From contig JAHHRX010000040.1 of the NCBI GenBank assembly GCA_020025545.1, forward strand, positions 1 to 7,677: a stretch of 7,677 bases of DNA. The letters run 5' to 3'. The notes under the pieces were generated by a model. It did no database searches. It saw nothing but the letters and a program-made list of their open reading frames with translations, and was not told the DNA's origin. Numbering within the stretch: position 1 is the first letter of the stretch; every line of letters begins with the position of its first letter. This stretch comes from Oscillospiraceae bacterium (GTDB lineage: Bacteria > Bacillota > Clostridia > Oscillospirales > Oscillospiraceae). Of the stretch, positions 1 through 5,659 are shown in pieces. A program made the position numbers and the translations under genes.

Positions 1-698
1 TGATGAGTCTTTTCTCCGTAGCCGTATCCGCCATAACCATAGGCTTTGCCGTAATAACTGCCATTATCTTTGAAATTCACACGATTCAAAACAACGCCGA
101 GAATTTTGCCACCCGATTTTTCGAGCTGTGCCTTCACACGGCGCTGCAGCTTATAGCTGTTATGTGTAGAGTCAATGACCATAAGTACACCATCCAACAC
201 GGGGGCCATAACAGCACAGTCGATTACCTGCCCCAGAGGGGGAGCATCAACAATAACGTAATCAAATGTATCTTTTAGTGCCGGAATCAGCTGCTGAAAG
301 TGAGAATTACCAAGCGCTTCAGCGGAATTAACAATTCTGGCTCCTGCAAACATGATGTACAGACCAGGCATATCGGTGGAGTAAATGAGATCACTTGCAT
401 TGCTCATACCGGACAGATAATGGCTTAGTCCGTCAACCTTTCCCCGGACGTGCAGACGGTTTGCGAGAACACTTTTGCGCAGGTCGGTATCCAGCAGCAG
501 CACGCGTCGTCCAGTCTGGGCGATAGAGCCTGCAAGCTGAAAGGAAACTGTGGATTTTCCTTCGTTTGCACTGAAACTTGTCAATGCAATTGCTTTGATA
601 CCGTCACCGCAGAATAACAAATTAGTTCTCAGGGTTTTGAATGCCTCTGCAGTTTGAAACTCGTTGCTGATGAATTGCTTAACAAAAATTTTTTCCAC
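1..698 (-). CDS. cpsD: CpsD/CapB-family bacterial tyrosine kinase, 3' end cut by the window
   Basis: Cytoplasmic BY-kinase that autophosphorylates on a C-terminal tyrosine cluster and, with its membrane adaptor CpsC, controls capsule/exopolysaccharide polymerisation and export. My translation from a GTG at 698 gives 232 residues before the window edge. It shows a Walker A loop (SANEGKST, about 43-50), Walker A' (LLLDTD, 67-72) and Walker B (VIVDAPP, 148-154). A tyrosine-rich tail begins near 215, with Tyr at 215, 216, 220, 222, 225 and 227. The usual family length is about 225-250 residues, so only a few codons should be missing. The GTG start is chosen because AGAGG (706-710) lies 7 nt upstream and no better in-frame start exists. 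It is 10 nt behind cpsC, and cpsB is the cognate phosphatase, so these three form the regulatory module of a polysaccharide locus. Family assignment is secure; the substrate polymer is unknown. Confidence 0.93.
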   Translation of the reverse strand, partial: MEKIFVKQFISNEFQTAEAFKTLRTNLLFCGDGIKAIALTSFSANEGKSTVSFQLAGSIAQTGRRVLLLDTDLRKSVLANRLHVRGKVDGLSHYLSGMSNASDLIYSTDMPGLYIMFAGARIVNSAEALGNSHFQQLIPALKDTFDYVIVDAPPLGQVIDCAVMAPVLDGVLMVIDSTHNSYKLQRRVKAQLEKSGGKILGVVLNRVNFKDNGSYYGKAYGYGGYGYGEKTH

Positions 699-705
699 GA
701 TCGTA

Positions 706-710
706 CCTCT
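706..710 (-). promoter_or_regulatory. Ribosome binding site fixing the GTG start of cpsD
   Basis: AGAGG on the minus strand, 7 nt before the GTG at 698. It overlaps the TAG stop of cpsC (709-711), which suggests translational coupling of adaptor and kinase. Confidence 0.6.
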
Positions 711-1443
711 ATCGATTGCCATTTCTTTTGTGGTTTCTTTCTCGCTGTGATTTAGCATCTTCTAATTTTGAAGATGTAGGAATGACACCCAAGGTACTCA
801 ATCCCAAATAGTGTTCAACATCTTCTTCAGTGCGAATGGTATCGTCCAGGAAGAAAATGCAGGTTAAGATTCCGATGGAGAGTGCCATTCCGACTAGTGC
901 AGCCAGCATGGTATTGCGTTTTACATTGGGAGAAGATGCATGGAGCGGCACATCTGCTTCGTAAATGAGATTCACAGCATCTACGTCCATGATTTCCTTG
1001 ATCTGCGCAGAGGCAACTTCTCGGACCGCGTTGGCAATGTCGGCTGCTCGCTGGGGATTTTCGTCGGTTATGCTGATTTGAAGAACGCGCGTATCATTCG
1101 GTGCGGTGACGCTGATCCTTCCGGAGAGCTGGCCAGGTGTCATATTCAGCCCAAGATCAGAGATGACCTGTTTGGTGACATTCTGTCCGGTAATCAGGAC
1201 CTTGTAGTCGTTCAGAATCTGGGAAGCAAACTGCAAGTCCGAAGATGCCACAGCATTTCCGCTGGCTCGATTCAAAACATAGACCCGCGTGGAGGCTGTG
1301 TACATAGGGGTGATAAAAAAGTGGCTGTATACAAAGCCGATTGCTACACTCAAAATAAGTGCAGCTACCACAATCCAAAGCTTTTTCTTCAGATAGAGCA
1401 ATAGACTCAATAAATCGATTTTTTCTTCGTTTTCTTTTTCCAT
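709..1443 (-). CDS. cpsC: CpsC/YveK-type Wzz-domain membrane adaptor (chain-length regulator)
   Basis: Membrane protein of the polysaccharide co-polymerase family. In Firmicutes it recruits and activates the separate tyrosine kinase CpsD and influences polymer length. The 244-residue protein has the expected plan: a short cytoplasmic N-terminus, TM1 about 22-42 (WIVVAALILSVAIGFVY region), an extracellular Wzz domain about 43-178, a proline-containing segment before the membrane (VPLHASSP, 165-172), TM2 about 179-199, and a basic cytoplasmic tail. The tail starts DDTIRTEEDVEHYLG, a typical post-TM2 motif. No kinase domain is fused, which agrees with the separate cpsD 10 nt downstream. The ATG start follows AAGGAG (1450-1455) at 6 nt; that site overlaps the stop codon of cpsB. 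Family is clear; exact role in polymer length is inferred from relatives. Confidence 0.93.
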   Translation of the reverse strand: MEKENEEKIDLLSLLLYLKKKLWIVVAALILSVAIGFVYSHFFITPMYTASTRVYVLNRASGNAVASSDLQFASQILNDYKVLITGQNVTKQVISDLGLNMTPGQLSGRISVTAPNDTRVLQISITDENPQRAADIANAVREVASAQIKEIMDVDAVNLIYEADVPLHASSPNVKRNTMLAALVGMALSIGILTCIFFLDDTIRTEEDVEHYLGLSTLGVIPTSSKLEDAKSQRERNHKRNGNR

Positions 1444-1453
1444 ACCAATCTCC

Positions 1454-2176
1454 TTAAATGATTTTATCTTCTATTACAGCTTGAGCATTATCGTAAAATA
1501 ATTGGGATGCGTACTCAAATCCGTATTTTTTGTAAATTTTCCACCAGCAGTCCCGCAATAATGGGGGCCGATCGTCTACATTATGGGCATCTGAAGCGAT
1601 AAAATGAACCTTATGTTCTTTAAGAAGTTTGTAACAGAAGTGCATTATACGATGTCCGTGTTTCCCCATGACACTATCAGCATTGATTTGAATCAAAGCT
1701 CCCATCTCAAGAAGTTCATCAATTAAAAGGCGATCCTCCCTGCATGCGTTATATCTCTCAACATGAGCGACGATTGGTGTAAATCCATAACGCAAAATTT
1801 CCGATGTGCCGGTAACTATTTGCGTGCGCAATGTTATGGGCTGAAATTCCAAAAGGCAATAGTGAGAGTTATTTATTGTCAGAACCTGTCCAGACTCCAA
1901 CAATTCAGGTGTCTGATGCTCGTAGTACACTTCGCTTCCCAGATAAAGATTTATATCAGGAAAGTACTGTGCAACAAGTTTGCGAAATAAACAGAACTCT
2001 TCCTCCAGTTTATTGGGGGCATGTTTGAATTTACCACGGTAGTGTGGTGTGAGAATAATTGTTCTGGTTCCGTTTTGATAGGCAATCTGGATGATTTTTA
2101 ATGCATCAGATGCTGATTTTGCTCCGTCATCAACGCCAGGCAAAATATGAGTATGTATATCCGTATATCCCTTCAT
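1454..2176 (-). CDS. cpsB: CpsB/YwqE-type PHP-domain protein-tyrosine phosphatase
   Basis: Metal-dependent PHP phosphatase that removes phosphate from the tyrosine cluster of CpsD. The 240-residue protein carries the full PHP metal set: DIHTHILPGVDDG (His8, His10, Asp16), TPH (His45), GSEVYY (Glu82), AHVERY (His138) and SDAHN (Asp196, His198). I start it at the ATG at 2176 (MKGYTDIHTH), where the family normally begins. The reading frame stays open upstream to an ATG at 2251, but that codon lies inside the -35 box of a good promoter and an in-frame ATG at 2221 lies at or before the expected transcript start. The 25 extra residues also resemble no domain. A modest Shine-Dalgarno (GGGTAGG, 2181-2187) ends 4 nt before the ATG. 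It is first in the operon cpsB-cpsC-cpsD, the same order as wzh-wzd-wze in streptococcal capsule loci. Confidence 0.94.
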   Translation of the reverse strand: MKGYTDIHTHILPGVDDGAKSASDALKIIQIAYQNGTRTIILTPHYRGKFKHAPNKLEEEFCLFRKLVAQYFPDINLYLGSEVYYEHQTPELLESGQVLTINNSHYCLLEFQPITLRTQIVTGTSEILRYGFTPIVAHVERYNACREDRLLIDELLEMGALIQINADSVMGKHGHRIMHFCYKLLKEHKVHFIASDAHNVDDRPPLLRDCWWKIYKKYGFEYASQLFYDNAQAVIEDKII

Positions 2177-2222
2177 AAAACCTACCCGTGCACATTTGCA
2201 ACATAAAACTACTATGCCCACC

Positions 2223-2251
2223 ATTCTAGCATACTTTGCGGTGAGATTCAA
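2223..2251 (-). promoter_or_regulatory. SigA-type promoter of the cpsBCD operon
   Basis: Minus strand: -35 TTGAAT (2246-2251), a 17-bp spacer, -10 TAGAAT (2223-2228). Transcription should start near 2216, giving a leader of about 40 nt before the cpsB ATG at 2176. The match is 4/6 and 5/6 to consensus. Confidence 0.7.
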
Positions 2252-2253
2252 CC

Positions 2254-2268
2254 AGATATGCGATATCT
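2254..2268. promoter_or_regulatory. 15-bp palindrome, possible operator upstream of the cps promoter
   Basis: AGATATGCGATATCT: two perfect 6-bp arms around GCG. It sits 2 bp upstream of the cps -35 box, with its centre near -45 relative to the inferred start, a position typical of activator sites. No regulator is identified; the assignment rests on symmetry and position only. Confidence 0.35.
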
Positions 2269-2640
2269 TTTAAAATGCAGCGATTTCCATACTAAGAATG
2301 TCCGCCGAGCCATAGAGAAATTGTATCGGCGCTGGCGCACATGTTTATGATTCCGGATTAGAAAATCTTGGATTGTGATGACCTGAACATGCGCATCGGG
2401 AAAACGAAAGAATGGGTATGGCCTCGCATAGTGAAGAGATCCTGAAACTGTTCCGGGCGCCAGGCGGGGCGTCCGACACTTCCGTTTCATTCGTAAAATA
2501 AGGCAAAAATCCAATTTTTGCACTCCGGAATGGAAAGAAATCATTCTTTGCAGCGGAGAAACAGAGGGCGTACAAAAATCAACCACAGCTTTGTATATTC
2601 ACGGCGCTTTGCCCCCTAAGGGCGGCTGAGGTTTCTTTTA
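2269..2640. other. Gene-poor intergenic block with several hairpins; possible repeat or structured RNA
   Basis: About 370 bp between the divergent promoters holds no protein I can support. Visible structure, read on the plus strand: an imperfect hairpin 2353-2371; a GC-rich hairpin with an 8-bp stem (2454-2461 with 2468-2475, one G-U); a perfect 8-bp AT-rich hairpin (GCAAAAAT CCA ATTTTTGC, 2503-2521); a nested hairpin 2523-2558 (CTCCG/CGGAG outside, AAAGAA/TTCTTT inside); and a bulged 6-bp hairpin 2611-2626 followed by a T-rich stretch to 2640 that could be a weak plus-strand terminator. Two overlapping minus-strand open frames (2248-2586 and 2345-2575) have no recognisable domain and I do not call them genes. 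It could be an interspersed repeat, a small RNA, or degraded sequence. Confidence 0.45.
2503..2521. repeat. Perfect 8-bp AT-rich inverted repeat with 3-nt loop
   Basis: GCAAAAAT CCA ATTTTTGC. Both strands carry T-runs within the arm, so it could act as a weak terminator in either direction, but there is no clear T-tract after the stem. Confidence 0.4.
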
Positions 2641-2669
2641 TTGACATTGCAGCGCAAAAGAAGTATACT
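2641..2669 (+). promoter_or_regulatory. Near-consensus SigA promoter of the GlmU-like/glmM operon
   Basis: -35 TTGACA (2641-2646, perfect), 17-bp spacer, -10 TATACT (2664-2669, 5/6). Transcription should start near 2676, leaving a leader of about 40 nt before the TTG start at 2716. This is the strongest promoter in the window by consensus match. Confidence 0.85.
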
Positions 2670-2702
2670 CTGCTTGTAATACCACTTTGCAAAACTAAGA
2701 AA

Positions 2703-2710
2703 AGAGGCGG
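2703..2710 (+). promoter_or_regulatory. Ribosome binding site deciding the TTG start of the GlmU-like gene
   Basis: AGAGGCGG ends 5 nt before TTG at 2716. The next in-frame ATG (2755) has no purine-rich site in front of it, so the TTG start is preferred. Confidence 0.6.
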
Positions 2711-2715
2711 TTACA

Positions 2716-3375
2716 TTGCTGAAAACGCATCAACTTTTTGATTTTAATCATAGTATGGCAGGAGAGTATCTTGCCGGATTTGAATATCCTTGGCAGGCTC
2801 TGGCCGGAATCAAGGAACTGATTGTTACTTTGGGAGAAGCTTTGCCGGAGGACTATGTGGAAACGGCCCCGCAGGTTTGGGTGCACAAGACCGCGAAGGT
2901 GGCCCCGACGGCTTATTTGGGCGCGCCCTGCATCATCGGTGCCGAAACGGAGGTTCGCCACTGTGCGTTCATCCGTGGCTCTGCGCTTGTGGGCTGCAAC
3001 TGCGTGGTGGGCAACTCCGTGGAGCTTAAAAATGTCATCCTCTTTGATCGGGTGCAGGTGCCTCACTATAACTATGTGGGCGACAGCATTTTGGGCTTCC
3101 GATCTCATATGGGTGCAGGCTCTCTTACATCCAATGTAAAATCCGATAAAACTCCGGTCGTCGCAAAAGACGGTCAGGAGCGCATGGAGACAGGTCTCAA
3201 GAAATTTGGCGCTATGCTGGGGGACTGTGTGGAAGTGGGATGCAACAGCGTGTTGAACCCGGGCACCGTCATCGGCAGAAACTCCAATATATATCCTTTG
3301 TCCTGTGTCCGCGGAACCGTGCCGGAGGAATGTATCTATAAGACCGGCGGCATCATTGTCAAAAAGGAGAAATGA
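2716..3375 (+). CDS. Stand-alone left-handed beta-helix protein resembling the GlmU acetyltransferase domain
   Basis: This 219-residue protein has a short non-repeat N-terminus (about 1-54), then hexapeptide repeats of a left-handed beta-helix (about 55-200). It has no uridylyltransferase domain, so it is about half the length of GlmU. Against the E. coli GlmU C-terminal domain, recalled from memory, the active-site block aligns without gaps: Arg87 with Arg333, Lys105 (VGNSVELK) with Lys351, His117 (PHYNYVGD) with catalytic His363, Tyr120 with Tyr366, and MGAGSLTSN with the IGAGTITCN stretch. Asn377 is replaced by His131. Relatives are often named UDP-GlcNAc pyrophosphorylase, a name not supported here because the nucleotidyl-transfer domain is absent. 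It shares an operon with glmM, whose product GlcN-1-P is the GlmU acetyl acceptor, so GlcN-1-P acetylation is a fair inference. Another sugar acyltransferase or a structural role remains possible. It starts at TTG. Confidence 0.8.
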   Translation: MLKTHQLFDFNHSMAGEYLAGFEYPWQALAGIKELIVTLGEALPEDYVETAPQVWVHKTAKVAPTAYLGAPCIIGAETEVRHCAFIRGSALVGCNCVVGNSVELKNVILFDRVQVPHYNYVGDSILGFRSHMGAGSLTSNVKSDKTPVVAKDGQERMETGLKKFGAMLGDCVEVGCNSVLNPGTVIGRNSNIYPLSCVRGTVPEECIYKTGGIIVKKEK

Positions 3376-3384
3376 GGAATAATC

Positions 3385-4770
3385 ATGGGTAAATATTTTG
3401 GTACGGATGGTTTCCGAGGGGAAGCCAATGTGAATCTGACTTCTGACCATGCCTACCGTGTAGGCAGATTTCTGGGCTGGTACTATTGTGAGCTGAATCG
3501 CCGCAAGGGCATTGACGAGCCGGCCCGTGTGGTGATCGGCAAGGATACACGCCGTTCCAGCTATATGTTTGAGTACAGTCTTGTGGGCGGTCTGGTGGCC
3601 TCCGGTGCAGATGCTTATTTGCTCCATGTTACCACCACTCCTTCTGTAGCCTATGTGGTGCGTACCGAGGGCTTTGACTGCGGTATTATGATTTCCGCCA
3701 GCCATAACCCCTTCTATGATAACGGCATTAAGCTCATCAGCGGCGCCGGTGAGAAGATGGACGAGGGCACGATTTCTCTGATCGAGGCTTATCTTGACGG
3801 ACATCTGGAAGTGTTTGACCGGAAGTGGGATGAGCTTCCTCTGGCACATCGGGAGAAGATCGGCCGCACCGTTGACCATGTGGCAGGCCGTAACCGCTAT
3901 GTAGGCTACCTGATCTCCCTGGGCCTTTATTCTTTCAAGGGTTTCAAGGTGGGTCTGGACTGTGCCAACGGCAGTTCCTGGAATATTGCCAAGTCGGTTT
4001 TTGACGCTTTGGGCGCAAAGACTTACCTCATCAACGCTGAGCCTGACGGTTACAACATCAATACTAACGCCGGCTCCACCCATATTGAGGTACTGCAGAA
4101 GTATGTGAAGGAAAACGGGCTGGATGTGGGCTTTGCCTATGACGGCGATGCGGACCGCTGTATCTGCGTAGACGAAAAGGGCAATGTTGTAACAGGTGAC
4201 CATATTCTCTATGTCTACGGCCGCTACATGAAGGAGCGGGGCAAGCTGCAGAACAACACTGTAGTCACCACGGTCATGTCCAACTTCGGCCTCTACAAGG
4301 CGTTTGACGAACTGGGCATCGACTATGTCAAGACCAAGGTGGGCGACAAGTATGTCTACGAGTATATGATGCAGAACAACTGCCGTCTGGGCGGTGAGCA
4401 GAGCGGTCATATCATCTTCTCCAAGTATGCTTCCACCGGCGACGGCATCCTGACCAGCCTTAAGATGATGGAAGTCATGCTGGCAAAGAAGAAGACCATG
4501 AGCCAGCTGTGCGAGGATCTGCGCATCTATCCTCAGGTGCTGGAAAATGTCCGGGTAACGGATAAATCTGCGGCACAGGCGGATGCTGATGTGCAGGCGG
4601 CAGTAAAGTCTGTTGCCGATCAGCTGGGCGACACCGGCAGAATTCTGGTCCGTGAGTCCGGCACAGAGCCGCTGATTCGTGTCATGGTGGAGGCTCCTAC
4701 CGAGGAAATCTGCCGTGAGCATGTGGAAAGTGTCACAAAGGTTATCCGTGACAAGGGTTACACCCTCTAA
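3385..4770 (+). CDS. glmM: Phosphoglucosamine mutase GlmM
   Basis: Cytoplasmic alpha-D-phosphohexomutase that converts glucosamine 6-phosphate to glucosamine 1-phosphate on the way to UDP-GlcNAc. All four family signatures are present in 461 residues: N-terminal KYFGTDGFRG (3-12), the phosphoserine loop ISASHNP (103-109, active Ser106), the metal-binding loop DGDADR (253-258), the sugar-binding loop GGEQSGH (336-342) and the phosphate-binding RESGTEPLIRV (423-433). GEQSGH and the KYFGTDG start favour GlmM over phosphomannomutase or phosphoglucomutase. The length is slightly above the usual 445-450. The ATG follows GAGGAA (3374-3379) at 5 nt; this site overlaps the TGA of the upstream gene, so translation is probably coupled. 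A strong terminator follows the stop. Activity on mannose or glucose phosphates cannot be excluded from sequence. Confidence 0.93.
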   Translation: MGKYFGTDGFRGEANVNLTSDHAYRVGRFLGWYYCELNRRKGIDEPARVVIGKDTRRSSYMFEYSLVGGLVASGADAYLLHVTTTPSVAYVVRTEGFDCGIMISASHNPFYDNGIKLISGAGEKMDEGTISLIEAYLDGHLEVFDRKWDELPLAHREKIGRTVDHVAGRNRYVGYLISLGLYSFKGFKVGLDCANGSSWNIAKSVFDALGAKTYLINAEPDGYNINTNAGSTHIEVLQKYVKENGLDVGFAYDGDADRCICVDEKGNVVTGDHILYVYGRYMKERGKLQNNTVVTTVMSNFGLYKAFDELGIDYVKTKVGDKYVYEYMMQNNCRLGGEQSGHIIFSKYASTGDGILTSLKMMEVMLAKKKTMSQLCEDLRIYPQVLENVRVTDKSAAQADADVQAAVKSVADQLGDTGRILVRESGTEPLIRVMVEAPTEEICREHVESVTKVIRDKGYTL

Positions 4771-4780
4771 AGAGAAAAAG

Positions 4781-4823
4781 AAATGGCAGCGTATCGTCTG
4801 ATACGCTGCCATTTTGTGTTTTA
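4781..4823. terminator. Bidirectional intrinsic terminator between convergent glmM and yebC
   Basis: A perfect 15-bp stem (4781-4795 with 4800-4814) and loop GTCT. The plus strand continues TTTTGTGTTTT after the core stem. The minus strand continues with T-rich TTTCTTTTTCTCTTT toward glmM. The site lies 10 nt after the glmM stop and about 25 nt beyond the yebC stop, so it can serve both genes. Confidence 0.9.
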
Positions 4824-4839
4824 CAGGCGGAAAAGGGGA

Positions 4840-5574
4840 TTACTCCTGATCCCAGTTGTGCCAGGTGTTCTGCACATCGTCATCGTCGTCAAACAGATCC
4901 AGCATCTTTTCCATCTTCTCTGCATCCTCATCAGAGAGCTTTACATAGTTCTGAGGAACCATTTCAATCTGAGCGGAGGCAAAGGTGTAGCCCTTAGCGG
5001 TCAGAGCGTCGGCCACGGTGTTAAAATCGTCGGGGGCGGTGTAGACGGTGAAGAGGTCATCTTCGGCTTCGAAATCGTCTGCGCCGCAGTCCATGGCGTC
5101 CATCATAACGCCGTCTTCCTCGTAGTCGCCGTCCTCGTTGTCAATGACAAGGACGCCCTTACGGTCGAAAGACCAGCTGACACAGCCGTTGGCACCCAGA
5201 TTGCCGCCGAACTTATCGAAGTGGTGGCGGACGGAGCCTGCGGTACGGTTGCGGTTGTCGGTCATGGCCTCTACGATCACGGCGACACCGCCGGGGCCGT
5301 AGCCTTCGTAGGTGATGGATTCGTAGCTGTCAGCATTGCCGGCACCGGCAGCCTTTTCCAATGTGCGCTTGATGTTATCGTTGGGCATATTGGCGGCTCT
5401 GGCCTTGGTGATGATAGTAGCAAGGCGGGAGTTGTTGGCGGGGTCAATGGAACCGCCGCCTTCTTTCACAGCGACGATCATTTCCTTTGCGATCTTCGTG
5501 AAAGCAGCAGCACGCTTAGCGTCCTGTGCGCCTTTGGTTTTCTGAATGTTATGCCATTTGGAATGTCCGGACAT
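4840..5574 (-). CDS. yebC: YebC/PmpR (TACO1) family protein
   Basis: Conserved cytoplasmic protein, long annotated as a transcriptional regulator; more recent work on the family links it to relief of ribosome stalling at proline-rich stretches. The 244-residue protein is full length. It has the N-terminal signature MSGHSKWHNIQ with QDAKRAAAFTKIAKEM (1-32), RANMPNDNIKR-type sequence (about 59-70) and the central block EGYGPGGVAVIVEAMTDNRNRT (90-111). The next core block is SVRHHFDKFGGNLG (114-127). The C-terminus is unusually acidic, with a run of five to six Asp near 229-233, then an aromatic tail (NTWHNWDQE). The ATG is 9 nt after GAAGGGA (5584-5590) and it has its own promoter, so it is probably monocistronic. 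Family is secure; which role (transcription or translation) applies is not decidable from sequence. Confidence 0.95.
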   Translation of the reverse strand: MSGHSKWHNIQKTKGAQDAKRAAAFTKIAKEMIVAVKEGGGSIDPANNSRLATIITKARAANMPNDNIKRTLEKAAGAGNADSYESITYEGYGPGGVAVIVEAMTDNRNRTAGSVRHHFDKFGGNLGANGCVSWSFDRKGVLVIDNEDGDYEEDGVMMDAMDCGADDFEAEDDLFTVYTAPDDFNTVADALTAKGYTFASAQIEMVPQNYVKLSDEDAEKMEKMLDLFDDDDDVQNTWHNWDQE

Positions 5575-5624
5575 GAATACGCTTCCCTTCTGATTAATAA
5601 GGCAATTGCCACAATTTTCACTCT

Positions 5625-5654
5625 ATTTTAGCACAAGTGTGGGTGAAAAATCAA
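5625..5654 (-). promoter_or_regulatory. SigA-type promoter of yebC with extended -10
   Basis: Minus strand: -35 TTGATT (5649-5654), 18-bp spacer, TGC immediately before -10 TAAAAT (5625-5630). It begins only 5 nt past the Nif3 stop codon. A 6-bp inverted repeat, AAGTGT (5635-5640) and ACACTT (5654-5659), brackets the spacer and could be an operator. Confidence 0.7.
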
Positions 5655-5659
5655 CACTT

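Noticed and set aside
3..278. A 91-codon plus-strand frame at the window start
   Set aside because: Antisense to the tyrosine-rich tail and nucleotide-binding domain of cpsD; no domain or ribosome binding site.
2321..2351. A possible plus-strand promoter (TTGTAT, TATGAT) for a small RNA
   Set aside because: The spacer is 19 bp and the -35 matches only 3/6, too weak to call.
2421..2455. A 23S rRNA-like stretch (GTGAAGAGATCCTGAAACTG)
   Set aside because: It resembles a conserved 23S segment over about 20 bases, but the sequence on both sides does not continue to match, so chance is likelier.
2248..2586. Minus-strand open frames of 112 and 76 codons in the intergenic block
   Set aside because: Both overlap each other, lack a recognised domain and a clear ribosome binding site, and cover hairpins and the cps promoter region. 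Kept only as part of the unexplained block.
2695..4812. A 705-codon open frame on the minus strand opposite the GlmU-like gene and glmM
   Set aside because: It is exactly antisense to two well-supported genes, has no recognisable domain, no promoter or Shine-Dalgarno, and begins inside the terminator hairpin. Codon bias of the sense genes explains the lack of stops.
4783..5631. A 282-codon open frame on the plus strand opposite yebC
   Set aside because: Antisense shadow of a full-length YebC family gene; its low-complexity valine/glycine-rich product reflects the acidic codons of the real gene.
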